Part shown: in pieces, positions 13,289 through 23,518 of the stretch
How positions within the stretch are numbered: position 1 is the stretch's first letter
Layout: each line of letters starts with the position of its first letter
Origin: Cryptomeria japonica
Lineage: Eukaryota; Streptophyta; Pinopsida; Cupressales; Cupressaceae
NCBI RefSeq assembly: GCF_030272615.1
Contig: NC_081405.1
Location: 610,325,065 to 610,389,064, forward strand
Length of the DNA: 64,000 nt
Direction of reading: 5' to 3'
The notes under the pieces: model-generated
The model's input: the letters and a program-made list of their open reading frames with translations, nothing else
Databases searched by the model: none
Told to the model about the DNA's origin: nothing
Position numbers and translations under genes: made by a program

Positions 13289-13342
13289 TCTAGGTCCTCT
13301 TGTGTTTAAGCCTAATAGCTTGAGGAAAATATCTAGGAGAAC

Positions 13343-14240
13343 ATGATGAAGAAAGAAGGTCTGAAGTTCAATACAGAAAACTACAAAATCTGGAGTGATA
13401 GGATGAAGATCTATATCAAGAGTCTAGGAAGCCAATATTTGGAACATGTTACTAAATATAACTTGCCTAGTGGGATTTTGTCAGATGATCAAAAGAAGGA
13501 GAAATGGGAGAACAATCAAGCATTGGAGGTCATTATCAATTCCTTGTTCGATTCCGAGTATGTTGATGTCCATGGTTTGGATACTGCTTTTGAAGTGTGG
13601 AAGAAACTTGACGATATCTATAGCGGTGATGAGCATGTGAAGATTGCCAAAGAGGAGAGTCTGAGAGGTAAATTTCATGATATGCAAATGGCTAAAGGTG
13701 AAAAAATTCAACAGTATAGTCAGAGGATCAAGGAGATAGTCAGTGAGATCAAAAGTGTTGGTGGTACAGTGGAGGATACCATAATGGTTAGCAAGGTGTT
13801 GAGAACCCTTCTACCGGTCTACACTATCTGAGTTGTGGCCATTCAGGAACTCAAGTCTATTGATAAATCAAAGGTAAATGTTGACTCCAACATTGGTAAA
13901 TTAAAGTTGCATTTGAATTAAATAGTTTTGATGGAAGTGTTCAGAGATCAAAATATACATTTAGAGCCTCGGTTTTAAATCCATCGGTAAGGAAAAGAAA
14001 AGAAGTGAGCCATAGTCATGAGTCTAGATCCAATAGAGAGGTTGATGATGAAGAAAGTCTGATTGAGCTTGAAGAGTTATTGGCCAAGCAGTTACCCAGA
14101 GGTACTAGTAAGTACAAAGGTAAATTACCTTTGAAGTGTTTTGCATGTAACTAGATTGGACATATTGCTGCTAACTATCCAAATAGAGATAATGAGCAGA
14201 ACCATGAGAAGTATAAAAAGTACAAAGGTAAAGGTAAACG
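13343..14240 (+). pseudogene. Copia gag region
   Basis: The translation has the plant Copia gag pattern: NYKIWSDRMKIYIKSLGSQ, then FEVWKKLDDIYSG, KFHDMQMAKGEKIQQY and LRTLLPVY, followed by a zinc-knuckle-like segment CFACN-IGHIAANYP near 14138. This region would form the particle shell. It is broken and treated as a fossil. Confidence 0.85.
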
Positions 14241-14329
14241 ACATTATCTCATTGATGTGGATGGAGGAATTATAGATGAGGAATCTGAGGAAGATGCAAA
14301 TGATGACATTGTCTTTGTTGCCATTAAAG

Positions 14330-14580
14330 AAGAGACATCAGATCAAAAGGCATTAGTCTCTCACATGGATAGTTCTGATGATTGGATTATAGATAGTGGT
14401 TGTTCACACCACATGACTGGTGACCAGATTAAGTTTCTTACTTTGAAGGAAGTTGATGGAGGTGTTGTGAGATTTGGGATTGACTCACCTTGCATGGTAA
14501 AAGGAAAGGGAACCATCTCTTTGAACGGTAAGAGTAGTGTAGATGATGTCTAGTGGGTTGAAGGATTGAAACACAATCTT
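14330..14580 (+). pseudogene. Copia protease region
   Basis: WIIDSGCSHHMTGD near 14383 is the aspartic-protease signature of plant Copia polyproteins, followed by the expected GTISLNGKSSV and VEGLKHNLLSVSQL stretches. It belongs to the element at 11851-21833. Confidence 0.85.
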
Positions 14581-14755
14581 TTGAGTGTTTCTCAACTCAA
14601 TGACAAGGGTTATCAACTGGAATTCAAGAATGGGTTGTGCAAAATTTATGGAAGCAAAGGTAAACTGATTGCAACCAGCAAGTAGACAAAAGGTAACTTG
14701 TTTCACATAAGTTCTAAAGTCAACAATTATTTAATTGAAAAAGTATAAGATAGTT

Positions 14756-16111
14756 GGCTTTGGCATCGAAGATTCTGTCATGTAAATTTTGATAACATTG
14801 TAAAAGTTAGTAAGTCCAGGGTGAACTCACAAAGATGGTTCCCACTTTTTGGTACGTCCTGATTTTTGCTGAAATCATACATTTTTTAGAAAATATAATG
14901 ATTTAAGCTTTAAGAGGTCCCATTTTAAGTAATTAATTAAAGAGAGTTAAATCAAAGGCTTTTAGATCAAAATTTCTTGGATAGAACCTCCTTACTTCTA
15001 AATCATACTTGCAATGGAGTCTCCTTTGCATCTACCAAATGCTGATAAAAAACCAATTTTACACTAGCTTTTGGGGGGTCAAATTAATTCATTTAAAAGT
15101 TTTTTTTTTTAAGTATTTTGTCCTTATTATAAGCTTTCCAAATAGTATAACTTTTAATATATTTAATTTCATTAATATATTTTTATTTTATTTCTTATGA
15201 ATGTAGGTTTTTCACCGAACATGAACTTCTTTGTTCAATGCATTGGGAAAAATAGTAAACTAATTCAAAAAAAATCTGAAAAATATCTATGCACTAGGTA
15301 TTGATGTTTTCTTTCGAACAAAAAAAAGAAAATTAAATTTTGATATATATAGAACAAGTCATGTGTTCAAACATACACCTATATCTAAATTATAATTAGT
15401 CAAACTTCAAAACTTAATAAAATGAAAAATATTCAACATATCACTATCAAACCAACTGCATGCCCTGGGTATTGATGTTACAAACCAAAATTCAAAAGAA
15501 TTAAGTTTTTATCATTTATAGAAAAAAAATTATGCGTTTCAGGTGCACATCACTCTTAAAAAATGTTGTTTGTTGTAAAAAATTACTTTTTGAGGGAGAT
15601 GGAAAAATCAATAAAATTTTATTCAAACAAATTTGAAAAAAATATATTTAGAATCTACAAACAAGATGTTAAAAATCACCAATTTATATCATCTTCAAAT
15701 TCTTAACGGTTTAAAAGTTATAGTGTCGGAAAGTGAAGGTTTTTTTCAAAATATTCATATAAGTGTCAAAGTTGGTTAAAAAGTGGGAACCAGTATTGTG
15801 AGTTCACCTCCAAATAAGTAAGAGTTTTGCCTTAGTTGGATTGGTGAATGCTCTATGTAAGGAATGTCAGTTGGGGAAGATGACATCCTCAACCTTTAAG
15901 AGAAAATATTTCTCAGTAGAACATTTGCTAGGCTTTGGCATCAAAGATTTTGTCATATAAATTTTGATAACTTTGTAAAAGTTAGTAAGTCCAAATCAGT
16001 AAGAGTTTTCCCTCAGTTGGACCAGTGAATGCTCTATGTAAGAAATGTCAATTAGGGACAATGACATCCTCAACCTTTAAGAGAAAATATTTCTCAATAG
16101 AACATTTGCTA
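14756..16111 (+). repeat. 180-bp internal tandem duplication in the Copia integrase region
   Basis: One unit spans 14756-14818 plus 15809-15930 (split by the DNA transposon) and the second is 15931-16111. Both run from GGCTTTGGCATC through AAAAGTTAGTAAGTCC to AACATTTGCTA. Only the left unit contains the transposon, so the right unit shows the empty site, which helps define the insertion boundaries. Confidence 0.8.
14819..15808. mobile_element. non-autonomous DNA transposon with 30-bp terminal inverted repeats (about 990 bp)
   Basis: The ends are inverted copies: left GTGAACTCACAAAGATGG then TTCCCACTTTTT, right (reverse complement) GTGAACTCACAATACTGG then TTCCCACTTTTT, with a GG or G before each. 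The empty site is preserved in the duplicate at about 15987 (GTAAGTCCAAATCAG), so the target duplication is TCC or TCCA. The interior is AT-rich with no ORF beyond about 63 codons and no recognisable transposase. The ends match no superfamily I can name. They resemble the ends of the element at 44505-49010 (shared pattern GGGTNANNNCACNAAGATGG). Confidence 0.8.
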
Positions 16112-17039
16112 GACTTGGTTAATACCGACCTTTGTGGACCAATAAGGACAAGGAGTATTCAAGGTGATCAGTATTTCATGATTTTTACTGATGATTGCTC
16201 AAGAATGATGTGGGTCACATTCTTGAAAGACAAAACAGAAGCCTTTAGTAAGTTTAAGGAATTCAGAGCCTTAGTTGAAAAAGAAAGTGGAAGAAAGCTT
16301 AAGTGCTTAAGAACTGATCAAGGTGGTGAATTTACTTCAAAGGAATTCACTAGATACTGTAAAGACAATGGAATTAAGAGGCAGCTTTCTACACCTAGGA
16401 CACCATAGTAGAATGGTATTGCAGAGAGGAACAACTAATCAATAGTTGAAGCTACAAGGACTATGCTAATTCAAGGAGGTGTAGCTAAGACATTATGGAG
16501 AGAAGTTGTCAGAACAACTATCTACACAATGAACCAGATATTGGTTAAAAGAGGCATATTTCTTGGTTACTCCACCAAGAGAAAAGCCTAGAAATGTTAC
16601 AACACCGGACAAAGAAGTTCATTGAAAGTGCTAATGTCCGAGTGGATGAGTTTCCTGAAGATTCAAGAGAAATTAGTAAGGAGAAGGAGGAAGATGAACC
16701 TTACATTCTAGTTTTGGAACTAGAACCGGTGAAGCCAAAAGTTGATGAAATGAATACTGCAGCACCAGCTCAACCTGAATAGGTAAATGAAAAGATGAAG
16801 AAAGTGAAGAAGAAGAAGAACTTGAAGACCATCATCATGTTATTCCAAGGTATATTAGACTCCATCATAATCCTGATTAGATTATTGGAGATAAAGATGC
16901 TGGTGTGTTAACTAGAAGAACAATAAGAGATAATTTTTGTATGATCTCCACTATTGAGCCTAGAACAGCAAAGGAATTTTTTGGAGATGATCACTAGATC
17001 AAGGCGATGGAAGAAGAACTTGACTAGATTGAGAAGAAC

Positions 17040-18037
17040 AATACTTGGTCATTGGTACCCAGACCGGAGAACGAGAATGTAATAGGTACTAAATGGGTAT
17101 TCATAAATAAACTAAATGAAGATGGAGTAGTGGTTAGAAATAAAGCTAGACTAGTATGCAAAGGTTATGCACAAGAAGAAGGTGAAGACTATGGTGAGAC
17201 ATTTGCACCAGTTGCAAGATTGGAAGGTATCGGGACTCTACTTTAATTTGCAGCATATAAAGGATTCAAGGTATATCAGATGGATGTGAAGTCAGCATTT
17301 CTAAATGGAATATTGGAAGAGGAAGTCTACATTGAACAACCAGATGGTTATGCTTTGACAGAAGCAAAGGATATGGTATGCAAACTACAAAAGGCACTAT
17401 ATGTTTTGAAGCAAGCACCTAGGGCATGGTATGAAAGACTACATTCTCACTTGGTGAAGTTAGGTTTTCAAAGAACCAATGAAGACAACAATATATATCT
17501 CAAAACCCAAGGAGATAAGATACTAGTTAGTGAGGTATTTGTGGATGGTATCACTTTTGGATGCAATGATGACATGTGTGATGACTTTGCTAATGAGATG
17601 AAAAGTGAATTTGAGATGTCTTTGTTATGAGAGATAAAATTCTTTATAGGTTTGCAAATTCAATGGATGAAGGAAGGTATTTTTATAACACAGTCCAAAT
17701 ATGTGAAAGAAGTAATGAATACATTTAGAATGGGAGACTGTAAACCAGTTGGAACACCCATGGTTATAGGTTGTAAACTTTCTAAGGAGGATGATTCTGC
17801 ATCAATGGATGAAAAGGAGTACAGGTCAATGATAGGTAAACTACATTACATTGTCCACAGCAGACCAAACATTTTTCATGCAGTAGGATTAGTTGCCAGA
17901 TTTCAGAAAAGCTCGAAGGAGACACACATGGTAGTGACCAAAAGAATATTTAGGTATTTGAAAGGCATGATTGATTATAGATTATGGTATCCATATGTAG
18001 GTAACTTTGATTTGAAAGTCTGTATAGATGCAGACTG
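17040..18037 (+). pseudogene. Copia reverse transcriptase region
   Basis: Family motifs appear in order: [69 protein letters not shown], then MIGKLHYIVHSRPNIFHAVG and RIFRYLKGMIDYRLWY. The region ends where a solo LTR interrupts it at 18038 and resumes as RNase H after 19562. It is a broken fossil. Confidence 0.85.
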
Positions 18038-19557
18038 TGTGGCATTATGTGAACCGGTATGAGGACATGATGACATTGTATGTTGTCATTGATGTCAATA
18101 TGCTGAAGAGGAGAGAACCGATATATGTGAGAACTGGTATGTCACCAAGAACCGATATATGTGAGAACCGATATAACACTGTGAACCGGCATGTGTGCCA
18201 AAGTGAAGCGGTGTGTTTGTTTAAGGTGAACCAGCATGTGGTTATGGGAACCGACATATGGAAGCTTTGTATGACTACTGGTTGGTAGTCTCAACTTCAA
18301 GGTTTCCAATTGAAGTGCCTCAAGCCTGTGTGACTCAATCGGTGACTTTGTGTGATGAGTTAGCATTGTAACGAAGAATAGATCGTGTTGCCACGTCAGC
18401 CTTGTGCACATGAAGGATCTTGCATGAAGGAGATTGTTCCTATCTACCTCGGGAATGTGCGGATTCTGTAAACGGTGATAACGCATGATGGGTTATCAGC
18501 TGCCATGAAATCGATGGAAAATGAACAATGGAGAATGTCTTGAGATTGGCTCAAGACTGTTGCATTTAATGCAATGTGCTCAATGGTCAAGATTGAACCA
18601 TTTAAATTGCTTAACCTAACAGGTTTAGGGTTTAGGGCTTATGCTACTGACCTATTTGTTTCCTATAAGGTTGATGTTGTGTCTCTTACTAAGGTTGTTG
18701 GCAAAAGTTGTGTGTGTGTATCCAAGAGAAGAGATACGTGATTCTTGCCAGACCAGAAGAGAGAAGTGATACCTACAGAGTGTAAGTGCAGGAGGTGAAG
18801 AGGAGCTAAAGCGGATTTGCATTAGCATGGAGTGTTGTTACCAGATCATTGTAATACCTATTGATCTCTAACCACTTCAATAGTTGAGAAATCCCTTAAT
18901 AGGGTAGCTTTAACTGGCTTACTATAAATCCTTTAACAAGGTGACTCAAAACCATTGAGTTCTTGAAATCCTCTAACAAGGTAGCCTTTAACAGGGTTTA
19001 ACCCTTAACCGGGTATTCTAGCCATCCCTTAATCGGGTGATCCCTAACAGGATTGGTTCCTAAGAGAACCTGCTGTATTAGTCTTTAACCGAACAAGGCT
19101 CCTAATAGAGCGGACTTCTAAAGAGTTCAAAAATAGCTTGTGGGTATTCATCCCCACCGTGGTTTTTCCTAGTTGGGTTTCCACGTGAAAAATATGTGTG
19201 TCATATGTGATGTCTTTTTTATGTGATGCTATGTTGTTTTCTGTCAAGTGATGAATCATGTTGATCTAGCTATTTATATATATATCTTTGATGGTAGATT
19301 ACCTGTTCATACACTAGGGTGAAATGGAAATGAAGTATTAGATTGTATGAGAAGATAAGTGTCAACCAGTTTATGCTTGTCTCAGTTACTCTGGGTTTCG
19401 TCAATTGTACTCTGTTTAAGACCAGTGTTACTGTTTGTCTGCCTAAGCATAGTTTCTGCAGACAAATCGGTTTAGGATTGTGTTTTTGTTTGTACTGATT
19501 CACCCCCCCCCCCTTTTAGTACCGGTTTGGTACTATCCGTTCATCATTGAGTTATCA
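18038..19557 (+). repeat. solo LTR of a related Copia family (1520 bp)
   Basis: It begins TGTGGCATTATGTGAACC and ends TTCATCATTGAGTTATCA, flanked by the 5-bp duplication GACTG (18033-18037 and 19558-19562). The host reading resumes with the RNase H segment on the right. It has ACCGATAT-type repeats in its first 220 bases, a CCC-TTAA-GGG mini-repeat array (about 18890-19110), the GTGGTTTTTCC / GGGTTTCCACGTG block (about 19158-19185) and a C11 tract near 19503. It is related to but distinct from the host element's LTRs. Confidence 0.88.
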
Positions 19558-19562
19558 GACTG

Positions 19563-19990
19563 GGAAGGTAATGTTGATGACAAGAAGAGTACAACCGGAG
19601 GAGATTTCTTTCTTAGAGGAAGGCTAGTGTCTTGGAGCAGTAAGAAACAAAGTTGTATATCACAGTCAATTGTAGAAGTTGAATATGTTGCAGCATATAT
19701 GAATTACACCCAAGCAATCTAGATGAAACACATTCTCGAAGGTTTCAAGTTGAAGATTACATAATTGGTAAGGATTTTCTGTGATAACACCAGTGCAATA
19801 AACATTTCTAAGAACTCGGTGTTGCATGCTAGAACCAAACATATTGAGATGAAGTATCATTTTTTGAGAGAGAAAGTGTAGAGTAAAGATTTGTCATTGG
19901 AGCATGTATCTACTAAGGAACAACTAGTGGATAGCTTTACTAAATCTTTACCTAAGGCTACTTTTGAGTTTCTTAGAGGTAAGTTAGGGG
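19563..19990 (+). pseudogene. Copia RNase H region
   Basis: DDKKSTTGGDFFLRGRLVSW and SCISQSIVEVEYVAA are the RNase H signatures of plant Copia polyproteins. They are followed by the typical end of pol (NISKNSVLHARTKHIEMKYH and VSTKEQLVDSFTKSLP). Broken. Confidence 0.85.
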
Positions 19991-20120
19991 TTGTACCCCG
20001 ACATGAAGTCAATTAAGCAGGTGTAGAGTGGAGCTACTCTACAGGGGGAGCAACAAGTTGCTGATCATTGTTGCAAATCGGTGAAGCATGGAATGGTTTA
20101 CCAGCTAATATTGGTATTCA

Positions 20121-20345
20121 CTTTGGCATTGTTGTCAAAGAGGGAGAAGAACTGTATATGATTGATAGCCAGTTACCAGCTAAAGACATGGAGATACAGT
20201 TGAAGGAGAGTACATGGAAAAATGTAAACCGACTTTGGCATTGTTGTCAAAGAGGGAGAAGAACTGTATATGATTGATAGCCAGTTACCAGCTGAAGACA
20301 TGGAGATACAGTTGAAGGAGAGTACATGGAAAAATGTAAACCGGG
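20121..20345 (+). repeat. 112-bp tandem duplication before the 3' LTR
   Basis: Two near-identical units start at 20121 and 20233 with CTTTGGCATTGTTGTCAAAG and end near AAAATGTAAACCG. Each contains a purine run (AAAGAGGGAGAAGAA) like a polypurine tract, so the element holds extra tracts besides the one at 20424. Confidence 0.85.
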
Positions 20346-20421
20346 ATTCCTATACCTATGTATGTGCATTACTCTCAATCATCACAATCAAAGGGTACTG
20401 ATATTTGTATTGCCATCAATT

Positions 20422-20435
20422 CCAAAGGGGGAGAT
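20422..20435 (+). promoter_or_regulatory. polypurine tract of the Copia element
   Basis: CCAAAGGGGGAGAT directly abuts the 3' LTR start at 20436, where plus-strand priming is expected. Confidence 0.8.
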
Positions 20436-21833
20436 TGTTGGCATTGCATGAAGATTGCATTGATGAACTATAGTATTGTCATTGATGTCAATAGTAACCG
20501 GTAAAGGAGTTGTATAGCAACTGGTAGTGATGCAGTATTGCAACCGGTAGTTGAGCAGTGAAGGAAATCGGTATTGGTATTTGATGTAGAGTGATCAACC
20601 GGTAACCCTAACCAATTGAGAAATCGTACCCCAACCGATGGAGATTGGTGAATCGGTTGTGTTGATCTATGATTGAATGGTGATTAGAGATGGAGATGCC
20701 ATGTATGCATGATGTACATGATGAGTTTCAAAGTGGTTCTGGTGTGTAAGGATAACCGCTTATCTTGAGAATGAGAAAATGCATAGCATGAAGTGGATAA
20801 CACATGATGAGTTACAAGATCCAATGTGCGGTGATCCAGGAGTGGTCGAAGTTGTCTTGAACAATGTGCAGTTGATTGATATGTAATATGAGGGTCATGT
20901 TTGAGCCGATATGTTTGTAATCTCTATGAGATATTAGGTTTTGTGTTGTGTTACCGACCTATTGTATTTCTTTTTAAGATCGATGAGTTGTTTGTAATTA
21001 CTATTGGTGATTTGGTTAAGTGTGGTAGTGTGATTGTTGCCAAACTAAAAGGAGTGTCTACAGAATGTTTTGAAGGCAGATAGGAGCATAAAAGGATCTA
21101 ACTAAGAAGAGCAGTGCTATTACCAGATCAGCAAAAACCATGTTGTTCTTTAACCATTACAACAGTTAAATCCCCTAACTGGGTAATCTTTAATAGGCTT
21201 GGTGCTGTCTAAACCCTCTAACCACGTGATCCATTAGCTTGGATTTGAAATCCTCTATCGAGGTTACTCCTAATAGGTATTGTAGTCAATCCCTTAACTG
21301 GGTGGTTTCTAACCGGGTCTGTTCTTAACGGGACACTATTGTATAAGCTTCTAACAAGGCTTGGCTCCTAACAGGGCGAACTTTAGAAGAGTTGAAAATA
21401 CTTGTGGGTATTCATCCCCACTATGGTTTTTCCTATTTGGGTTTCCACATGAAAAATCATTGTGTCAAGTGGTGAATGATTTCATGGATATGTTTTGATA
21501 TGGTTGATATGATTAACTAGTGAAGCCACTTAGATATGTTTAGATGACTGAAAGTGATCTGAAATGAGTTATTACTGATGTTAGTAAAGTGGTTTAATGT
21601 TTTGGTTAAATAGTATGTGAGTTTCAGATCTATTACATTATATCATTGCCGTTTTAGTCAACCGATAAGCTTGATAATGCAGTATCAGTTTTTGTTACAA
21701 TGTTTAAACCAATTAGTTCAGTGAATGGTTTATGAGTTGGGATTAAGTTTGGTGGTTTAGCTTTTTTCTATCTACTGATTCACTCCTCCCTCTTAGTTTT
21801 TGGCCAGATTCTTATTGTTTCATCTTATTATCA
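20436..21833 (+). repeat. 3' LTR of the Copia element (1398 bp)
   Basis: It begins TGTTGGCATTGCATGAAG and ends CATCTTATTATCA, and is collinear with the 5' LTR. It keeps more CG dinucleotides in the ACCGGTA motifs than the 5' LTR does. The right target duplication GAAGA follows at 21834. Confidence 0.9.
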
Positions 21834-21838
21834 GAAGA

Positions 21839-22250
21839 AGTGGTAAATGGTTATGAGATCCTTCAACGTTATTCCACTTTGACTAGGTTTGTAACCATCG
21901 GCATGATGATGTGTCTCTTTAACCACAAGATTATTCATCTTCTCATCTTGGCCGACCTTGCATCATAGCATTAATGTGCACAAGAGCATGTGTATCCATT
22001 GATGCTAACATAACATAAATTAAACCATATTTTAAGATTAATTTAGATAATTGGCATAGTTTGACCATATAAAGATCATTAGATAACAACCTTAGGTCTA
22101 TGATAAATTAGAGCCAATAATGCTAAAAAGAAATCAACCAAGGGAGTTCTATGACCTAAAAATTGTCCAAACATATGACCAAAGCATGAGTTTGATAAAA
22201 GCTGACAAAATGGAGCTATTATTTTGGCTCATCATATCTATTCATCCCAA
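21839..22250 (-). repeat. probable continuation of the gypsy 5' LTR
   Basis: The duplication GAAGA shows that 21839 onward is the other half of the sequence the Copia element landed in, so the gypsy 5' LTR should continue here. A CCAACA at about 22245-22250 would pair with the TGTTGG at 11057 and give an LTR of roughly 1.2 kb. With the other gypsy LTR outside the window this right limit is only a guess. Confidence 0.4.
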
Positions 22251-22620
22251 CATGAAGGTACAACAAAAGACACTTATAGCCAATAGACATTAAGACAAAC
22301 ATATGGCATGCAACCTTGTATCTCCTTCTTTAGATGCAAATCAGGCATAATGCTAATATACAACTGATTTTAATGAATTGACGATGAACATGCATCTATA
22401 TCAGCATTGGCATTTTAACAAGCACTTAGCATGCAAAATAGAAATTATATGCAGCAGCATAATGATGTCAGCATAATGATGTCTTTATTAATTATTATCA
22501 TGCCAAATAGTTACAAAGATATAGCATGTAATTCCTAGTACTTATGACAGCAAAATTAGAGAACTTGGTATGTAAAATGCATGTTGTAAATGATGATCTC
22601 CACTCTACAATGTATATAAT
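22251..22620. other. AT-rich stretch with no gene seen
   Basis: No ORF, motif or repeat that I can name. A short duplication of AGCATAATGATGTC lies near 22456-22485. The stretch may be flank that pre-dates the gypsy insertion, or more of the gypsy LTR. Confidence 0.4.
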
Positions 22621-22914
22621 CTACCAATTAAACACATCCCTGTTGTAGGTATATATAATCTGCCAATTAAATGCTTCATTTCCTGATGGATAATGGCAAA
22701 CAATATGAATCTCTAGGTTTGTTGTAGATATACCTTCCAATCCTTCAAACCCTAGATGCAATCTTCCACCTGTTAGCACAAATTGGACTCCTAGATGAAG
22801 CCCACAATCAAGCAATGATTCAGCTGATAATTTCACAACCTCAAGATTGCTAAACATTGAAGAGGTTACATTCTCCAATGCCAGAAGTGTTGGAAACCCT
22901 TGAGTTCTTCCCAC
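22621..22914 (-). CDS. unrecognised ORF, possible gene fragment
   Basis: A 97-residue frame (SSMFSNLEVVKLSAESLLDC and LEIHIVCHYPSGNEAF) with balanced composition that does not look like random AT-rich sequence. I do not recognise a family. It has a GTG rather than ATG at its apparent start. It sits just downstream, on the minus strand, of a TATA-containing block (22888-23518). The last codons overlap a short direct repeat (ATATAATCT-CCAATTAAA at about 22613 and 22658). It could be an exon fragment, a captured gene piece, or the start of a decayed retroelement ORF. Confidence 0.25.
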   Translation of the reverse strand: MGRTQGFPTLLALENVTSSMFSNLEVVKLSAESLLDCGLHLGVQFVLTGGRLHLGFEGLEGISTTNLEIHIVCHYPSGNEAFNWQIIYTYNRDVFNW

Positions 22915-23518
22915 CGCTCAAGAAAAAAGAATAACAAATGTTTAATCATAATGAAGTCAATTTCATTGAGGGGGTATTTATAATTCCTCCTTAAGGCTCC
23001 ATTTCCCATAAAAGGCATATTAATAACATTTAAAATGTTATTTCATTAAGACTTAGGGAAAACATTTAATATTTCATTAATATTGGCATTCATACTTAGT
23101 TCCTCAAATGGCCCCATTTTCTTGATGAATTGACCCTCAAGTTATAACATTAATTTATAATTTATATTATCACCTTTTAATAAAAAAATATCATTTAGGC
23201 CAATTAAACATTAATAACTCCTCCAATATTCCTTATTTTTCAATCCTGTCTCAACTGGAGGGTCAATAACTACATCCACTATGCATCTAATTGCCTTACT
23301 AAAAATAGTATGGGTCCCTCTCAATCAACCACCAACTTACTATAAATAGAAAGTGTGTGAAATAGAGTCAAACAAAGGCCAAACTAAACCAAACAAAATG
23401 GGAATAAGCCTCCTACACTACCAACTAGAACTCTCTAACCGTCAATCATCCTATGAGGGCCAATAATAGGCTAATCCAATCATAAATTATATCATCCAAA
23501 AAAGGGGACATTACAACA
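22888..23518 (-). repeat. LTR-like block (about 630 bp)
   Basis: On the minus strand it starts TGTTGTAATGTCCCC, a common beginning of plant LTRs. It has a TATA-like ATTATAAATACCCC at about 22966-22980 and ends GGGTTTCCAACA. The flanking pentamers do not match, and no partner LTR, primer site or polypurine tract is visible. I therefore call it only LTR-like. It may be a decayed solo LTR or one end of a truncated element. Confidence 0.4.

Larger units (their letters stand above)
14740..16790 (+). pseudogene. Copia integrase region, interrupted and partly duplicated
   Basis: A GAG-pre-integrase segment (LWHRRFCHVNFDN type) starts near 14757, is interrupted by a DNA transposon at 14819-15808, and is followed by a tandem second copy from about 15931. 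The integrase core (LVNTDLCGPIRTRSIQGD, FTDDCSRMMWVTFLKDKTEA, LRTDQGGEFTSKEF) lies at about 16110-16400. Downstream sequence to 16790 is a linker rich in acidic residues. Confidence 0.8.
11851..21833 (+). mobile_element. Copia LTR retroelement, complete in outline (9983 bp)
   Basis: Two LTRs (11851-13272 and 20436-21833) flank an initiator-Met-type primer site, gag, protease, integrase, reverse transcriptase, RNase H and a polypurine tract, in Copia order. Both outer sides carry the 5-bp duplication GAAGA (11846-11850 and 21834-21838). Inside it sit a solo LTR (18038-19557), a DNA transposon (14819-15808) and a 180-bp internal duplication. By eye the two LTRs are about 85-90% identical over their first 300 bases, so the insertion is old, plausibly tens of millions of years at slow gymnosperm rates (inference). 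The coding parts are broken in roughly ten or more places. Confidence 0.9.

Noticed and set aside
22888-23518. A complete solo LTR with target duplication
   Set aside because: The flanking pentamers (AGAAG and TGGTT) do not match, so only an LTR-like label is kept.
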